Shown piece by piece: positions 38,831 through 54,329 of a stretch of DNA of 64,000 nt (the stretch's first letter is position 1; each line of letters starts with the position of its first letter). Both the position numbers and the translations under genes were made by a program. The DNA is from Cladorhizidae sp. MBARI D1340-BT2 (Eukaryota; Porifera; Demospongiae; Poecilosclerida; Cladorhizidae). The notes beneath the pieces were generated by a model that saw nothing but the letters and a program-made list of their open reading frames with translations, did no database searches and was not told the origin of the DNA. The stretch is from assembly GCA_028752905.1 (NCBI GenBank), contig JAQNBH010000014.1:22291990-22355989 (forward strand), given 5' to 3'.

Positions 38831-41800
38831 TTAACTAGGAGCCATTCTATCTTGTGCTAATACCATTCAATAAGAATTTCACTAGGAACCATGCTATCTC
38901 GTGCTAATACCATACAATAAGAATTTCACCAGGAACCATGCTATCTCGTGCTAATACCATACAATAAGAATTTCACCAGGAACCATGATATCTCGTGCTA
39001 ATACCATACAATAAGAATTTCACTAGGAGCCATGCTATCTTGTGCTAATACCATACAATAAGAATTTCACTAGGAACTGTGCTATCTAATGCTAATACCA
39101 TACAATAAGAATTTCGCTAGGAACCATGCTATCTCGTGCTAATACCTTACAATAAGAATTTCACTAGGAACTGTTGCTAATAATATACAATAAGAATTTC
39201 ACCAGGAACCATGCTATCTTGTGCTAGTACCATACAATAAGAATTTCACCAGCAACCATGCTATCTCGTGCTAATACCATACAATAAGAATTTCATTAGG
39301 AGCCATGCTATCTCGTGCTAATACCATACAATAAGAATTTAACTTAGAACCATGCTATCTCGTGCTAATACCATACAATAAGAAATTCACTATGAGCCAT
39401 GCTATCTCTTTCTAATACCATACAATAAGAATTTCACTAGGAGCCATGCTATCTCGTGATAATACCATACAAAAAGAATTTCACTAGGAACTGTGCTATC
39501 TGCTGCTAATACCATACAATAAGAATTTCACTAGGAACCAAGCTAACTCGTGCTAATACCATACAATAAGAAATTCACTAGGAGCCATGCTATCTCTTGC
39601 TAATACCATACAATAAGAATTTCACTAGGAGCCATGCTAACTTATGCTAATACCATAAAATAAGAATTTCACTAGGAACTGTTCTATCTCATGCTAATAC
39701 CATACAATAAGAATTTCACTAGGAGCCATTCTATCTCATGCTAATAGCATAAAATAAGAATTTCACTAGGAACTGTGCTATCTCATGCTAATACCATACA
39801 ATAAGAATTTCACTAGGAGCCATTCTATCTTGTGCTAATACCATACAATAAGAATTTAACTAGGAACCATGCTATCTCATGCTAATACCATACAATAATA
39901 ATTTCACCAGGAACCATGCTATCTCGTGCTAATACCATACAATAAGAATTTCACTAGGAGCCATGCTATATCTTACTAATACCATACTATAAGAATTTCA
40001 CTAGGAGCCATGCTATCTTGTGCTAATACCATACAATAAGAATTTCACTAGGAACTGTGCTATCTAATGCTAATACCATACAATAAGAATTTCGCTAGGA
40101 ACCATGCTATCTCGTGCTAATACCATACGATAAGAATTTCACTAGAATTTCACTAGGAACTGTTGCTAATACCATACATTAAGAATTTCACTAGGAACCA
40201 TGCTATCTCGTTCTAATACCATAAAATAAGAATTTCACTAGGAACTGTGCTATCTCGTGCTAATACCATACAATAACAATTTCACTAGGAGCTATTCTAT
40301 CTTGTTCTAATACAATACAATAAGAATTTCTCTAGGAACCATGCTATCTCGTGCTAATACCATACAATTGACCAGGAACCATGCTATCTCGTGCTAATAC
40401 CATACAATAAGAATTCCACTAGGTGCCATGCTATCTCGTGCTAATACCATACAATAAGAACTTCACTAGGAACCATGCTATCTAATGCTAATACCATACA
40501 ATCAAAATTTCACTAGGAACCATGCTATCTCGTGCTTATACCATACAATTGACCAGGAACCATGCTATCTCGTGCTAATACCATACAATAAGAATTCCAC
40601 TAGGAGCCATGCTATCTCATGCTAATACCATAAAATAAGAATTTCACTAGGAACTGTGCTATCTCACATACAATAAGAATTTCATTAGGAGCCATGCTAT
40701 CTCGTGCTAATACCATACAATAAGAATTTCACTAGGAACCAAGCTAACTCGTGCTAATTCCATACAATAAGAAATTCACTAGGAGCCATGCTAACTCTTG
40801 CTAATACCATACAATAAGAATTTCACTAGGAGCCATGCTAACTCATGCTAATACCATAAAATAAGAATTTCACTAGGAACTGTTCTATCTCATGCTAATA
40901 CCATACAATAAGAATTTCACTAGGAGCCATTCTATGTCATGCTAATAGCATAAAATAAGAATTTCACCAGTAACCATGCTATCTCGTGCTAGTACAATAC
41001 AACAAGAATTTCACCAGGAACCATGCTATCTCGTGCTAATACAATACAATAAGAATTTCATTAGGAGCCATGCTATCTCGTGCTAATACCATACAATAAG
41101 AATTTCACTAGGAACCATGCTATCTCATGCTAATACCATACAATAAGAAATTCACTAGGAGCCATGCTATCTCTTGCTAATACCATACAATAAGAATTTC
41201 ACTAGGAGCCATGCTATCTGATGCTAATACCATAAAATAAGAATTTCTCTAGGAACTGTGCTATCTCATGCTAATACCATACAATAAGAATTTAACTAGG
41301 AGCCATTCTATCTTGTGCTAATACCATTCAATAAGAATTTCACTAGGTACCATGCTATCTCGTGCTAATACCATACAATAAGAATTTCACCAGGAACCAT
41401 GCTATCTCGTGCTAATACCATACAATAAGAATTTCACCAGGAACCATGATATCTCGTGCTAATACCATACAATAAGAATTTCACTAGGAGCCATGCTATC
41501 TTGTGCTAATACCATACAATAAGAATTTCACTAGGAACTGTGCTATCTAATGCTAATACCATACAATAAGAATTTCGCTAGGAACCATGCTATCTCGTGC
41601 TAATACCTTACAATAAGAATTTCACTAGGAACTGTTGCTAATAATATACAATAAGAATTTCACCAGGAACCATGCTATCTCGTGCTAGTACCATACAATA
41701 AGAATTTCACCAGCAACCATGCTATCTCGTGCTAATACCATACAATAAGAATTTCATTAGGAGCCATGCTATCTCGTGCTAATACTATACAATAAGAATT

Positions 41801-44800
41801 TAACTTAGAACCATGCTATCTCGTGCTAATACCATACAATAAGAAATTCACTATGAGCCATGCTATCTCTTTCTAATACCATACAATAAGAATTTCACTA
41901 GGAGCCATGCTATCTCGTGATAATACCATACAAAAAGAATTTTACTAGGAACTGTGCTATCTGCTGCTAATACCATACAATAAGAATTTCACTAGGAACC
42001 AAGCTAACTCGTGCTAATACCATACAATAAGAAATTCACTAGGAGCCATGCTATCTCTTGCTAATACCATACAATAAGAATTTCACTAGGAGCCATGCTA
42101 ACTTATGCTAATACCATAAAATAAGAATTTCACTAGGAACTGTTCTATCTCATGCTAATACCATACAATAAGAATTTCACTAGGAGCCATTCTATCTCAT
42201 GCTAATAGCATAAAATAAGAATTTCACTAGGAACTGTGCTATCTCATGCTAATACCATACAATAAGAATTTCACTAGGAGCCATTCTATCTTGTGCTAAT
42301 ACCATACAATAAGAATTTAACTAGGAACCATGCTATCTCATGCTAATACCATACAATAATAATTTCACCAGGAACCATGCTATCTCGTGCTAATAACATA
42401 CAATAAGAATTTCACCAGCAACCATGCTATCTCGTGCTAATACCATACAATAAGAATTTCACTAGGAGCCATGCTATATCTTACTAATACCATACTATAA
42501 GAATTTCACTAGGAGCCATGCTATCTTGTGCTAATACCATACAATAAGAATTTCACTAGGAACTGTGCTATCTAATGCTAATACCATACAATAAGAATTT
42601 CGCTAGGAACCATGCTATCTCGTGCTAATACCATACAATAAGAATTTCACTAGAATTTCACTAGGAACTGTTGCTAATACCATACATTAAGAATTTCACT
42701 AGGAACCATGCTATCTCGTTCTAATACCATAAAATAAGAATTTCACTAGGAACTGTGCTATCTCGTGCTAATACCATACAATAACAATTTCACTAGGAGC
42801 TATTCTATCTTGTTCTAATACAATACAATAAGAATTTCTCTAGGAACCATGCTATCTCGTGCTAATACCATACAATTGACCAGGAACCATGCTATCTCGT
42901 GCTAATACCATACAATAAGAATTCCACTAGGTGCCATGCTATCTCGTGCTAATACCATACAATAAGAACTTCACTAGGAACCATGCTATCTAATGCTAAT
43001 ACCATACAATAAGAATTTCACTAGGAACCATGCTATCTCGTGCTAATACCATACAATAAGAATTTCACTAGGAACTGTGCTATCTCATGCTAATTACCAT
43101 ATAATAAGAATTTAACTAGGAACTGTGCTATCTCATGCTAATACCATAGAATAAGAATTTCACCAGGAACCATGCTATCTCGTGCTAGTACAATGCAATA
43201 AGAATTTCACCAGGAACGATGCTATCTCGTGCTAATACCATACAATAAGATTTCATTAGGAGCCATGCTATCTCGTGCTAATACCTTACAATAAGAATTT
43301 CACTAGAAACCATGCTATCTCGTGCTAATACCATACAATAAGAATTTCACTAGGAACTGTGCTATCTAATGCTAATACCATACAATAAGAATTTCGCTAG
43401 GAACCATGCTATCTCGTGCTAATACCATACAATAAGAATTTCACTAGGAACTGTGCTATCTCATGCTAATACCAAATAATAAGAATTTCACTAGGAACTG
43501 TTGCTAATAATATACAATAAGAATTTCACCAGGAACATTGCTATCTCGTGCTATATAGTACCATACAATAAGAATTTCACCAGGAACCATGCTATCTCGT
43601 GCTTATACCATACAATTGACCAGGAACCATGCTATCTCGTGCTAATACCATACAATAAGAATTCCACTAGGAGCCATGCTATCTCATGCTAATACCATAA
43701 AATAAGAATTTCACTAGGAACTGTGCTATCTCACATACAATAAGAATTTCATAAGGAGCCATGCTATCTCGTGCTAATACCATACAATAAGAATTTCACT
43801 AGGAACCAAGCTAACTCGTGCTAATACCATACAATAAGAAATTCACTAGGAGCCATGCTAACTCTTGCTAATACCATACAATAAGAATTTCACTAGGAGC
43901 CATGGTAACTCATGCTAATACCATAAAATAAGAATTTCACTAGGAACTGTTCATCTCATGCTAATACCATACAATAAGAATTTCACTAGGAGCCATTCTA
44001 TGTCATGCTAATAGCATAAAATAAGAATTTCACCAGTAACCATGCTATCTCGTGCTAGTACAATACAACAAGAATTTCACCAGGAACCATGCTATCTCGT
44101 GCTAATACCATACAATAAGAATTTCATTAGGAGCCATGCTCTCTCGTGCTAATACCATACAATAAGAATTTAACTAGGAGCCATTCTATCTTGTGCTAAT
44201 ACCATTCAATAAGAATTTCACTAGGTACCATGCTATCTCGTGCTAATACCATACAATAAGAATTTCACCAGGAACCATGCTATCTCGTGCTAATACCATA
44301 CAATAAGAATTTCACCAGGAACCATGATATCTCGTGCTAATACCATACAATAAGAATTTCACTAGGAGCCATGCTATCTTGTGCTAATACCATACAATAA
44401 GAATTTCACTAGGAACTGTGCTATCTAATGCTAATACCATACAATAAGAATTTCGCTAGGAACCATGCTATCTCGTGCTAATACCTTACAATAAGAATTT
44501 CACTAGGAACTGTTGCTAATAATATACAATAAGAATTTCACCAGGAACCATGCTATCTCGTGCTAGTACCATACAATAAGAATTTCACCAGCAACCATGC
44601 TATCTCGTGCTAATACCATACAATAAGAATTTCATTAGGAGCCATGCTATCTCGTGCTAATACCATACAATAAGAATTTAACTTAGAACCATGCTATCTC
44701 GTGCTAATACCATACAATAAGAAATTCACTATGAGCCATGCTATCTCTTTCTAATACCATACAATAAGAATTTCACTAGGAGCCATGCTATCTCGTGATA

Positions 44801-45239
44801 ATACCATACAAAAAGAATTTCACTAGGAACTGTGCCATCTGCTGCTAATACCATACAATAAGAATTTCACTAGGAACCAAGCTAACTCGTGCTAATACCA
44901 TACAATAAGAAATTCACTAGGAGCCATGCTATCTCTTGCTAATACCATACAATAAGAATTTCACTAGGAGCCATGCTAACTTATGCTAATACCATAAAAT
45001 AAGAATTTCACTAGGAACTGTTCTATCTCATGCTAATACCATACAATAAGAATTTCACTAGGAGCCATTCTATCTCATGCTAATAGCATAAAATAAGAAT
45101 TTCACTAGGAACTGTGCTATCTCATGCTAATACCATACAATAAGAATTTAACTAGGAACCATGCTATCTCATGCTAATACCATACAATAATAATTTCACC
45201 AGGAACCATGCTATCTCGTGCTAATAACATACAATAAGA
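38831..45239. repeat. 2.5-2.9 kb higher-order repeat, about three copies
   Basis: Three landmarks recur in the same order and near-constant spacing: AACTTAG at 39341, 41802 and 44680; TAGAATTTC at 40143, 42651 and 45482; and truncated AATTGACC at 40366, 42874 and 45611. The AACTTAG-to-TAGAATTTC distance is 802, 849 and 802 bp. Copies differ by whole monomers (47 or 94 bp). At about 40500 an odd ATCAAAATTT monomer marks a junction where the first copy jumps to a GTGCTTATACC monomer. Confidence 0.82.
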
Positions 45240-48200
45240 ATTTCACCAGCAACCATGCTATCTCGTGCTAATACCATACAATAAGAATTTCACTAGGAGC
45301 CATGCTATATCTTACTAATACCATACTATAAGAATTTCACTAGGAGCCATGCTATCTTGTGCTAATACCATACAATAAGAATTTCACTAGGAACTGTGCT
45401 ATCTAATGCTAATACCATACAATAAGAATTTCGCTAGGAACCATGCTATCTCGTGCTAATACCATACAATAAGAATTTCACTAGAATTTCACTAGGAACT
45501 GTTGCTAATACCATACATTAAGAATTTCACTAGGAACCATGCTATCTCGTTCTAATACCATAAAATAAGAATTTCACTAGGAACTGTGCTATCTCGTGCT
45601 AATACCATACAATTGACCAGGAACCATGCTATCTCGTGCTAATACCATACAATAAGAATTCCACTAGGTGCCATGCTATCTCGTGCTAATACCATACAAT
45701 AAGAACTTCACTAGGAACCATGCTATCTAATGCTAATACCATACAATAAGAATTTCACTAGGAACCATGCTATCTCGTGCTAATACCATACAATAAGAAT
45801 TTCACTAGGAACTGTGCTATCTCATGCTAATTACCATATAATAAGAATTTAACTAGGAACTGTGCTATCTCATGCTAATACCATAGAATAAGAATTTCAC
45901 CAGGAACCATGCTATCTCGTGCTAGTACAATGCAATAAGAATTTCACCAGGAACGATGCTATCTCGTGCTAATACCATACAATAAGATTTCATTAGGAGC
46001 CATGCTATCTCGTGCTAATACCTTACAATAAGAATTTCACTAGTAACCATGCTATCTCGTGCTAATACCATACAATAAGAATTTCACTAGGAACTGTGCT
46101 ATCTAATGCTAATACCATACAATAAGAATTTCGCTAGGAACCATGCTATCTCGTGCTAATACCATACAATAAGAATTTCACTAGGAACTGTGCTATCTCA
46201 TGCTAATACCAAATAATAAGAATTTCACTAGGAACTGTTGCTAATAATATACAATAAGAATTTCACCAGGAACATTGCTATCTCGTGCTATATAGTACCA
46301 TACAATAAGAATTTCACCAGGAACCATGCTATCTCGTGCTTATACCATACAATTGACCAGGAACCATGCTATCTCGTGCTAATACCATACAATAAGAATT
46401 CCACTAGGAGCCATGCTATCTCATGCTAATACCATAAAATAAGAATTTCACTAGGAACTGTGCTATCTCACATACAATAAGAATTTCATAAGGAGCCATG
46501 CTATCTCGTGCTAATACCATACAATAAGAATTTCACTAGGAACCAAGCTAACTCGTGCTAATACCATACAATAAGAAATTCACTAGGAGCCATGCTAACT
46601 CTTGCTAATACCATACAATAAGAATTTCTCTAGGAGCCATGGTAACTCATGCTAATAAGAATTTCACTAGGAACTGTTCATCTCATGCTAATACCATACA
46701 ATAAGATTTTCACTAGGAGCCATTCTATGTCATGCTAATAGCATAAAATAAGAATTTCACCAGTAACCATGCTATCTCGTGCTAGTACAATACAACAAGA
46801 ATTTCACCAGGAACCATGCTATCTCGTGCTAATACCATACAATAAGAATTTCATTAGGAGCCATGCTATCTCGTGCTAATACCATACAATAAGAATTTCA
46901 CTAGGAACCATGCTATCTCATGCTAATACCATACAATAAGAAATTCACTAGGAGCCATGCTATCTCTTGCTAATACCATACAATAAGAATTTCACTAGGA
47001 GCCATGCTATCTCATGCTAATACCATAAAATAAGAATTTCACTAGGAACTGTGCTATCTCATGCTAATACCATACAATAAGAATTTAACTAGGAGCCATT
47101 CTATCTTGTGCTAATACCATTCAATAAGAATTTCACTAGGAACCATGCTATCTCGTGCTAATACCATACAATAAGAATTTCACCAGGAACCATGCTATCT
47201 CGTGCTAATACCATACAATAAGAATTTCACCAGAAACCATGATATCTCGTGCTAATACCATACAATAAGAATTTCACTAGGAGCCATGCTATCTTGTGCT
47301 AATACCATACAATAAGAATTTCGCTAGGAACTGTGCTATCTAATGCTAATACCATACAATAAGAATTTCGCTAGGAACCATGCTATCTCGTGCTAATACC
47401 TTACAATAAGAATTTCACTAGGAACTGTGCTATCTCATGCTAATACCATATAATAAGAATTTCACTAGGAACTGTTGCTAATAATATATAATAAGAATTT
47501 CACCAGGAACCATGCTATCTCATGTTAGTATCATACAATAAGAATTTCACCAGGAACCATGCTATCTCGTGCTAATACCATACAATAAGAATTTCATTAG
47601 GAGCCATGCTATCTCGTGCTAATACCATACAATAAGAATTTAACTTAGAACCATGCTATCTCGTGCTAATACCATACAATAAGAAATTCACTAGGAGCCA
47701 TGCTATCTCTTTCTAATACCATACAATAAGAATTTCACTAGGAGCCATGCTATCTCGTGATAATACCATACAAAAAGAATTTCACTAGGAACTGTGCTAT
47801 CTCTTGCTAATACATACAATAAGAATTTCACTAGGAGCCATGCTATCTCGTGCTAATACCATACAATAAGAAATTCACTAGGAGCCATGCTATCTCTTGC
47901 TAATACCATACAATAAGAATTTCACTAGGTGCCATGCTATCTCGTGCTAATACCATACAATAAGAACTTCACTAGGAACCATGCTATCTAATGCTAATAC
48001 CATACAATAAGAATTTCACTAGGAACCATGCTATCTCGTGCTAATACCATACAATAAGAATTTCACTAGGAACTGTGCTATCTCATGCTAATTACCATAT
48101 AATAAGAATTTCAATAGGAACTGTGCTATCTCATGCTAATACCATAGAATAAGAATTTCACCAGGAACCATGCTATCTCGTGCTAATACCTTACAATAAG

Positions 48201-51200
48201 AATTTCACTAGTAACCATGCTATCTCGTGCTAATACCATAAAATAAGAATTTCACTAGGAAACTGCTATCTCGTGCTAATACCATACAATAAGAATTTCA
48301 CTAGGAGCCATTCTATCTTGTGCTAATACAATACAATAAGAATTTCACCAGGAACCATGCTATCTCGTGCTAATACCATAGAATAAGAATTTCACCAGGA
48401 ACCATGATATTTCGTGCTAATACCATACAATAAGAATTTCACTAGGAGCCATGCTATCTTGTGCTAACACTATACAATAAGAATTTCACTAGGAACTGTG
48501 CTATCTAATGCTAATACCATACAATAAGAATTTCGCTAGGAACCATGCTATCTCGTGCTAATACCATACAATAAGAATTTCACTAGGAACTGTGCTATCT
48601 CATGCTAATACCAAATAATAAGAATTTCACTAGGAACTGTTGCTAATAATATACAATAAGAATTTCACCAGGAACCATGCTATCTCGTGCTAATACCATA
48701 AAATAAGAATTTCATTAGGAGCCATGCTATCTCGTGCTAATACCATACATTAAGAATTTCACTAGAACCATGCTATCTCGTGCTAATACCATAAAATAAG
48801 AATTTCACTAGGAACACTGCTATCTCGTACTAATACCATACAATAAGAATTTCACTATGAGCCATGCTATCTCGTGCTAATACCTTACAATAAAGGGGCA
48901 CATTGCTCTGTGTGGGACTATATATATATATAATTTCACTAGTAACCATGCTATCTCGTTCTAATACCATAAAATAAGAATTTCACTAGGAACACTGTTA
49001 TCTCGTGCTAATACCATACAATATGAATTTCACTAGGAGCCATTCTATCTTGTGATAATACCATACAATAATAATTTCACTAGGAACCATGCTATCTCGT
49101 GCTAATACCATAGAATAAGAATTTCACCAGGAACCATGCTATCTCGTGCTAATACCATACAATAAGAATTTCACTAGGAGCCATGCTATCTTGTGCTAAT
49201 ACCATACAATAAGAATTTCACTAGGAACTGTGCTATCTAATGCTAATACCATACAATAAGAATTTCGCTAGGAACCATGCTATCTCGTGCTAATACCATA
49301 CAATAAGAATTTCACTAGGAACTGTGCTATCTCATGCTAATACCAAATAATAAGTATTTCACTAGGAACTGTTGCTAATAATATACAATAAGAATTTCAC
49401 CAGGAACCATGCTATCTCGTGCTATATAGTACCATACAATAAGAATTTCACCAGGAACCATATTACCTCGTGCTAATACCATACAATAAGAATTTCATTA
49501 GGAGCTATGCTATCTCGTGCTAATACCATACAATAAGAATTTCACTGGGAACCATGGTATCTCGTGCTAATATCATACAATAAGAAATTCACTAGGATCC
49601 ATGCTATCTCTTACTAATACCATACAATAAGAATTTCACTAGGAGCCATGCTATCTCGTGCTAATACCTTACAATAAGAATTTCACTAGGAACTGTGCTA
49701 TCTGATGCTAATATCATACAATAAGAATTTCACTAGGAGCCATGCTATCTCTTGCTAATACCATACAATAAGAATTTCACTAGAAGCCATGCTGTCTTGT
49801 GCTAATACCATACAATAAGAATTTCACTATGAACTGCGCTATCTCATGTTAATACCATACAATAAGAATTTAACTAGGAACCATGCTATCTCGTGCTAAT
49901 ACCATACAACAATAAGAATTTCACCAGGAACCATGCTATCTCGTGCTAATACCATACAATAAGAATTTCACTAGGAGCCATGCTATCTCTTGCTAATACC
50001 ATACAATAAAAATTTCACTAGGAACTGTGCTATCTCGTGCTAATACCATACAATAAGAATTTTATTAGGAGCCATGCTATCTCGTGCTAATACCATATAA
50101 TAAGAACTTCACTAGGAACCATGCTATCTAATGCTAATACCATACAATAAGAATTTCACTAGGAACAGTGCTATCTCGTGCTAATACCATACAATAAGAA
50201 TTTCACTAGGAACTGTGCTATCTCATGCTAATTACCATATAATAAGAATTTCACTAGGAACTGTGCTATCTCATGCTAATACCATAGAATAAGAATTTCA
50301 CCAGCAACTATGCTATCTCGTGCTAGTACAATACAATAAGAATTTCACCAGGAACCATGCTATCTCGTGCTAATACCATACAATAAGATTTCATTAGGAT
50401 CCTTGCTATCTCGTGCTAATACCATACAATAAGAATTTCACTAGGAACCATGCTATCTCGTTCTAATACCATAAAATAAGAATTTCACTAGGAACTGAGC
50501 TATCTCGTGCTAATACCATACAATAAGAATTTCACTAGGAGCCATTCTATCTTGTGCTAATACAACAATAAAAATTTCACTAGGAACCATGCTATCCCGT
50601 GCTAATACCATACAATTGACCAGGAACCATGCTATCTCGTTCTAATACCATACAATAAGAATTCCACTAGGAGCCATGCTATCTCATGCTAATACCATAA
50701 AATAAGAATTTCACTAGGAACTGTGCTATCTCACATACAATAAGAATTTCATTAGGAGCCATGCTATCTCGTGCTAATACCATACAATAAGAATTTCACT
50801 AGGAACCAAGCTAACTCGTGCTAATACCATACAATAAGAAATTCACTAGGAGCCATGCTATCTCTTGCTAATACCATACAATAAGAATTTCACTAGGAGC
50901 CATGCTAACTCATGCTAATACCATAAAATAAGAATTTCACTAGGAACTGTTCTATCTCATGCTAATACCATACAATAAGAATTTCACTAGGAGCCATTCT
51001 ATCTCATGCTAATAGCATAAAATAAGAATTTCACTAGGAACTGTGCTATCTCATGCTAATACCATACAATAAGAATTTCACTAGGAGCCATTCTATCTTG
51101 TGCTAATACCATACAATAAGAATTTAACTAAGAACCATGCTATCTCATGCTAATACCATACAATAATAATTTCACCAGGAACCATGCTATCTCGTGCTAA

Positions 51201-53880
51201 TAACATACAATAAGAATTTCACCAGCAACCATGCTATCTCGTGCTAATACCATACAATAAGAATTTCACTAGGAGCCATGCTATCTCTTACTAATACCAT
51301 ACAATAAGAATTTCACTAGGAGCCATGCTATCTCGTGCTAATACCTTACAATAAGAATTTCACTAGGAACTGTGCTATCTGATGCTAATACCATACAATA
51401 AGAATTTCACTAGGAGCCATGCTATCTCTTGCTAATACCATACAATAAGAATTTCACTAGAAGCCATGCTGTCTTGTGCTAATACCATACAATAAGAATT
51501 TCACTACGAACTGCGCTATCTCATGTTAATACCATACAATAAGAATTTAACTAGGAACCAAGCTATCTCGTGCTAATACCATACAACAATAAGAATTTCA
51601 CCAGGAACCATGCTATCTCGTGCTAATACCATACAATAAGAATTTCACTAGGAGCCATGCTATCTCTTGCTAATACCATACAATAAGAATTTCACTAGGA
51701 ACTGTGCTATCTCGTGCTAATACCATACAATAAGAATTTTATTAGGAGCCATGCTATCTCGTGCTAATACCATATAATAAGAACTTCACTAGGAACCATG
51801 CTATCTAATGCTAATACCATACAATAAGAATTTCACTAGGAACAGTGCTATCTCGTGCTAATACCATACAATAAGAATTTCACTAGGAACTGTGCTATGT
51901 CATGCTAATTACCATATAATAAGAATTTCACTAGGAACTGTGCTATCTCATGCTAATACCATAGAATAAGAATTTCACCAGCAACCATGCTATCTCGTGC
52001 AAGTACAATACAATAAGAATTTCACCAGGAACCATGCTATCTCGTGCTAATACCATACAATAAGATTTCATTAGGATCCTTGCTATCTCGTGCTAATACC
52101 ATACAATAAGAATTTCACTAGGAACCATGCTATCTCGTTCTAATACCATAAAATAAGAATTTCACTAGGAACTGAGCTATCTCGTGCTAATACCATACAA
52201 TAAGAATTTAACTAGGAGCCATTCTATCTTGTGCTAATACCATTCAAAAAGAATTTCACTAGGAACCATGCTATCTCGTGCTAATACCATACAATAAGAA
52301 TTTCACCAGGAACCATGCTATCTCGTGCTAATACCATACAATAAGAATTTCACCAGGAACCATGATATCTCGTGCTAATACCATACAATAAGAATTTCAC
52401 TAGGAGCCATGCTATCTTGTGCTAATACCATACAATAAGAATTTCACTAGGAACTGTGCTATCTAATGCTAATACCATACAATAAGAATTTCGCTAGGAA
52501 CCATGCTATCTCGTGCTAATACCTTACAATAAGAATTTCACTAGAAACTGTTGTTAATAATATACAATAAGAATTTCACCAGGAACCATGCTATCTCGTG
52601 CTAGTACCATACAATAAGAATTTCACCAGCAACCATGCTATCTCGTGCTAATACCATACAATAAGAATTTCATTAGGAGCCATGCTATCTCGTGCTAATA
52701 CCATACAATAAGAATTTAACTTAGAACCATGCTATCTCGTGCTAATACCATACAATAAGAAATTCACTATGAGCCATGCTATCTCTTTCTAATACCATAC
52801 AATAAGAATTTCACTAGGAGCCATGCTATCTCGTGATAATACCATACAAAAAGAATTTCACTAGGAACTGTGCTATCTGCTGCTAATACCATACAATAAG
52901 AATTTCACTAGGAACCAAGCTAACTCGTGCTAATACCATACAATAAGAAATTCACTAGGAGCCATGCTATCTCTTGCTAATACCATACAATAAGAATTTC
53001 ACTAGGAGCCATGCTAACTTATGCTAATACCATAAAATAAGAATTTCACTAGGAACTGTTCTATCTCATGCTAATACCATACAATAAGAATTTCACTAGG
53101 AGCCATTCTATCTCATGCTAATAGCATAAAATAAGAATTTCACTAGGAACTGTGCTATCTCATGCTAATACCATACAATAAGAATTTCACTAGGAGCCAT
53201 TCTATCTTGTGCTAATACCATACAATAAGAATTTAACTAGGAACCATGCTATCTCATGCTAATACCATACAATAATAATTTCACCAGGAACCATGCTATC
53301 TCGTGCTAATACCATACAATAAGAATTTCACTAGGAGCCATGCTATATCTTACTAATACCATACTATAAGAATTTCACTAGGAGCCATGCTATCTTGTGC
53401 TAATACCATACAATAAGAATTTCACTAGGAACTGTGCTATCTAATGCTAATACCATACAATAAGAATTTCGCTAGGAACCATGCTATCTCGTGCTAATAC
53501 CATACAATAAGAATTTCACTAGAATTTCACTAGGAACTGTTGCTAATACCATACATTAAGAATTTCACTAGGAACCATGCTATCTCGTTCTAATACCATA
53601 AAATAAGAATTTCACTAGGAACTGTGCTATCTCGTGCTAATACCATACAATAACAATTTCACTAGGAGCTATTCTATCTTGTTCTAATACAATACAATAA
53701 GAATTTCTCTAGGAACCATGCTATCTCGTGCTAATACCATACAATTGACCAGGAACCATGCTATCTCGTGCTAATACCATACAATAAGAATTCCACTAGG
53801 TGCCATGCTATCTCGTGCTAATACCATACAATAAGAACTTCACTAGGAACCATGCTATCTAATGCTAATACCATACAATA
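45240..53880. repeat. Approximately 13.3-kb offset repeat, right copy
   Basis: This is the partner of 31943-40500. It includes the same ordered landmarks, the 38-bp insertion at 48895 and the CCCGTG variant at 50594. It carries scattered private substitutions (for example CATATTACCTCG near 49459 and GTACTAATACC near 48828), so this copy is somewhat older than the 5,346-bp pair. Confidence 0.8.
48895..48932. repeat. 38-bp insertion, copy 7
   Basis: Canonical form in the right-hand copy of the 13.3-kb repeat. The upstream monomer carries the private GTACTAATACC variant. Confidence 0.92.
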
Positions 53881-54329
53881 AGAATTTCACTAGGAACCAT
53901 GCTATCTCGTGCTAATACCATACAATAAGAATTTCACTAGGAACTGTGCTATCTCATGCTAATTACCATATAATAAGAATTTAACTAGGAACTGTGCTAT
54001 CTCATGCTAATACCATAGAATAAGAATTTCACCAGGAACCATGCTATCTCGTGCTAGTACAATGCAATAAGAATTTCACCAGGAACGATGCTATCTCGTG
54101 CTAATACCATACAATAAGATTTCATTAGGAGCCATGCTATCTCGTGCTAATACCTTACAATAAGAATTTCACTAGTAACCATGCTATCTCGTGCTAATAC
54201 CATACAATAAGAATTTCACTAGGAACTGTGCTATCTAATGCTAATACCATACAATAAGAATTTCGCTAGGAACCATGCTATCTCGTGCTAATACCATACA
54301 ATAAGAATTTCACTAGGAACTGTGCTATC
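51521..54329. repeat. 2,809-bp tandem duplication, first copy
   Basis: TCATGTTAAT at 51521 recurs at 54330, an offset of 2,809 bp. AACTTAG at 52719 recurs at 55527, and the truncated monomer at 53743 recurs at 56541. Shared private variants include CATTCAAAAAG (near 52245 and 55052) and AAACTGTTGTTAAT (near 52546 and 55355), which support a recent copy. Confidence 0.9.

Larger units (their letters stand above)
31943..40500. repeat. Approximately 13.3-kb offset repeat, left copy
   Basis: This block is repeated at an offset of 13,283-13,377 bp: truncated monomers 32316 to 45611 and 33056 to 46351 (13,295), insertion 35610 to 48895 (13,285), CCCGTG variant 37311 to 50594 (13,283) and AACTAAG 37749 to 51126 (13,377). 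The stepwise offset change reflects small indels, mainly the 94-bp difference near 37670. Similarity ends at the ATCAAAATTT junction near 40500. Confidence 0.82.
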
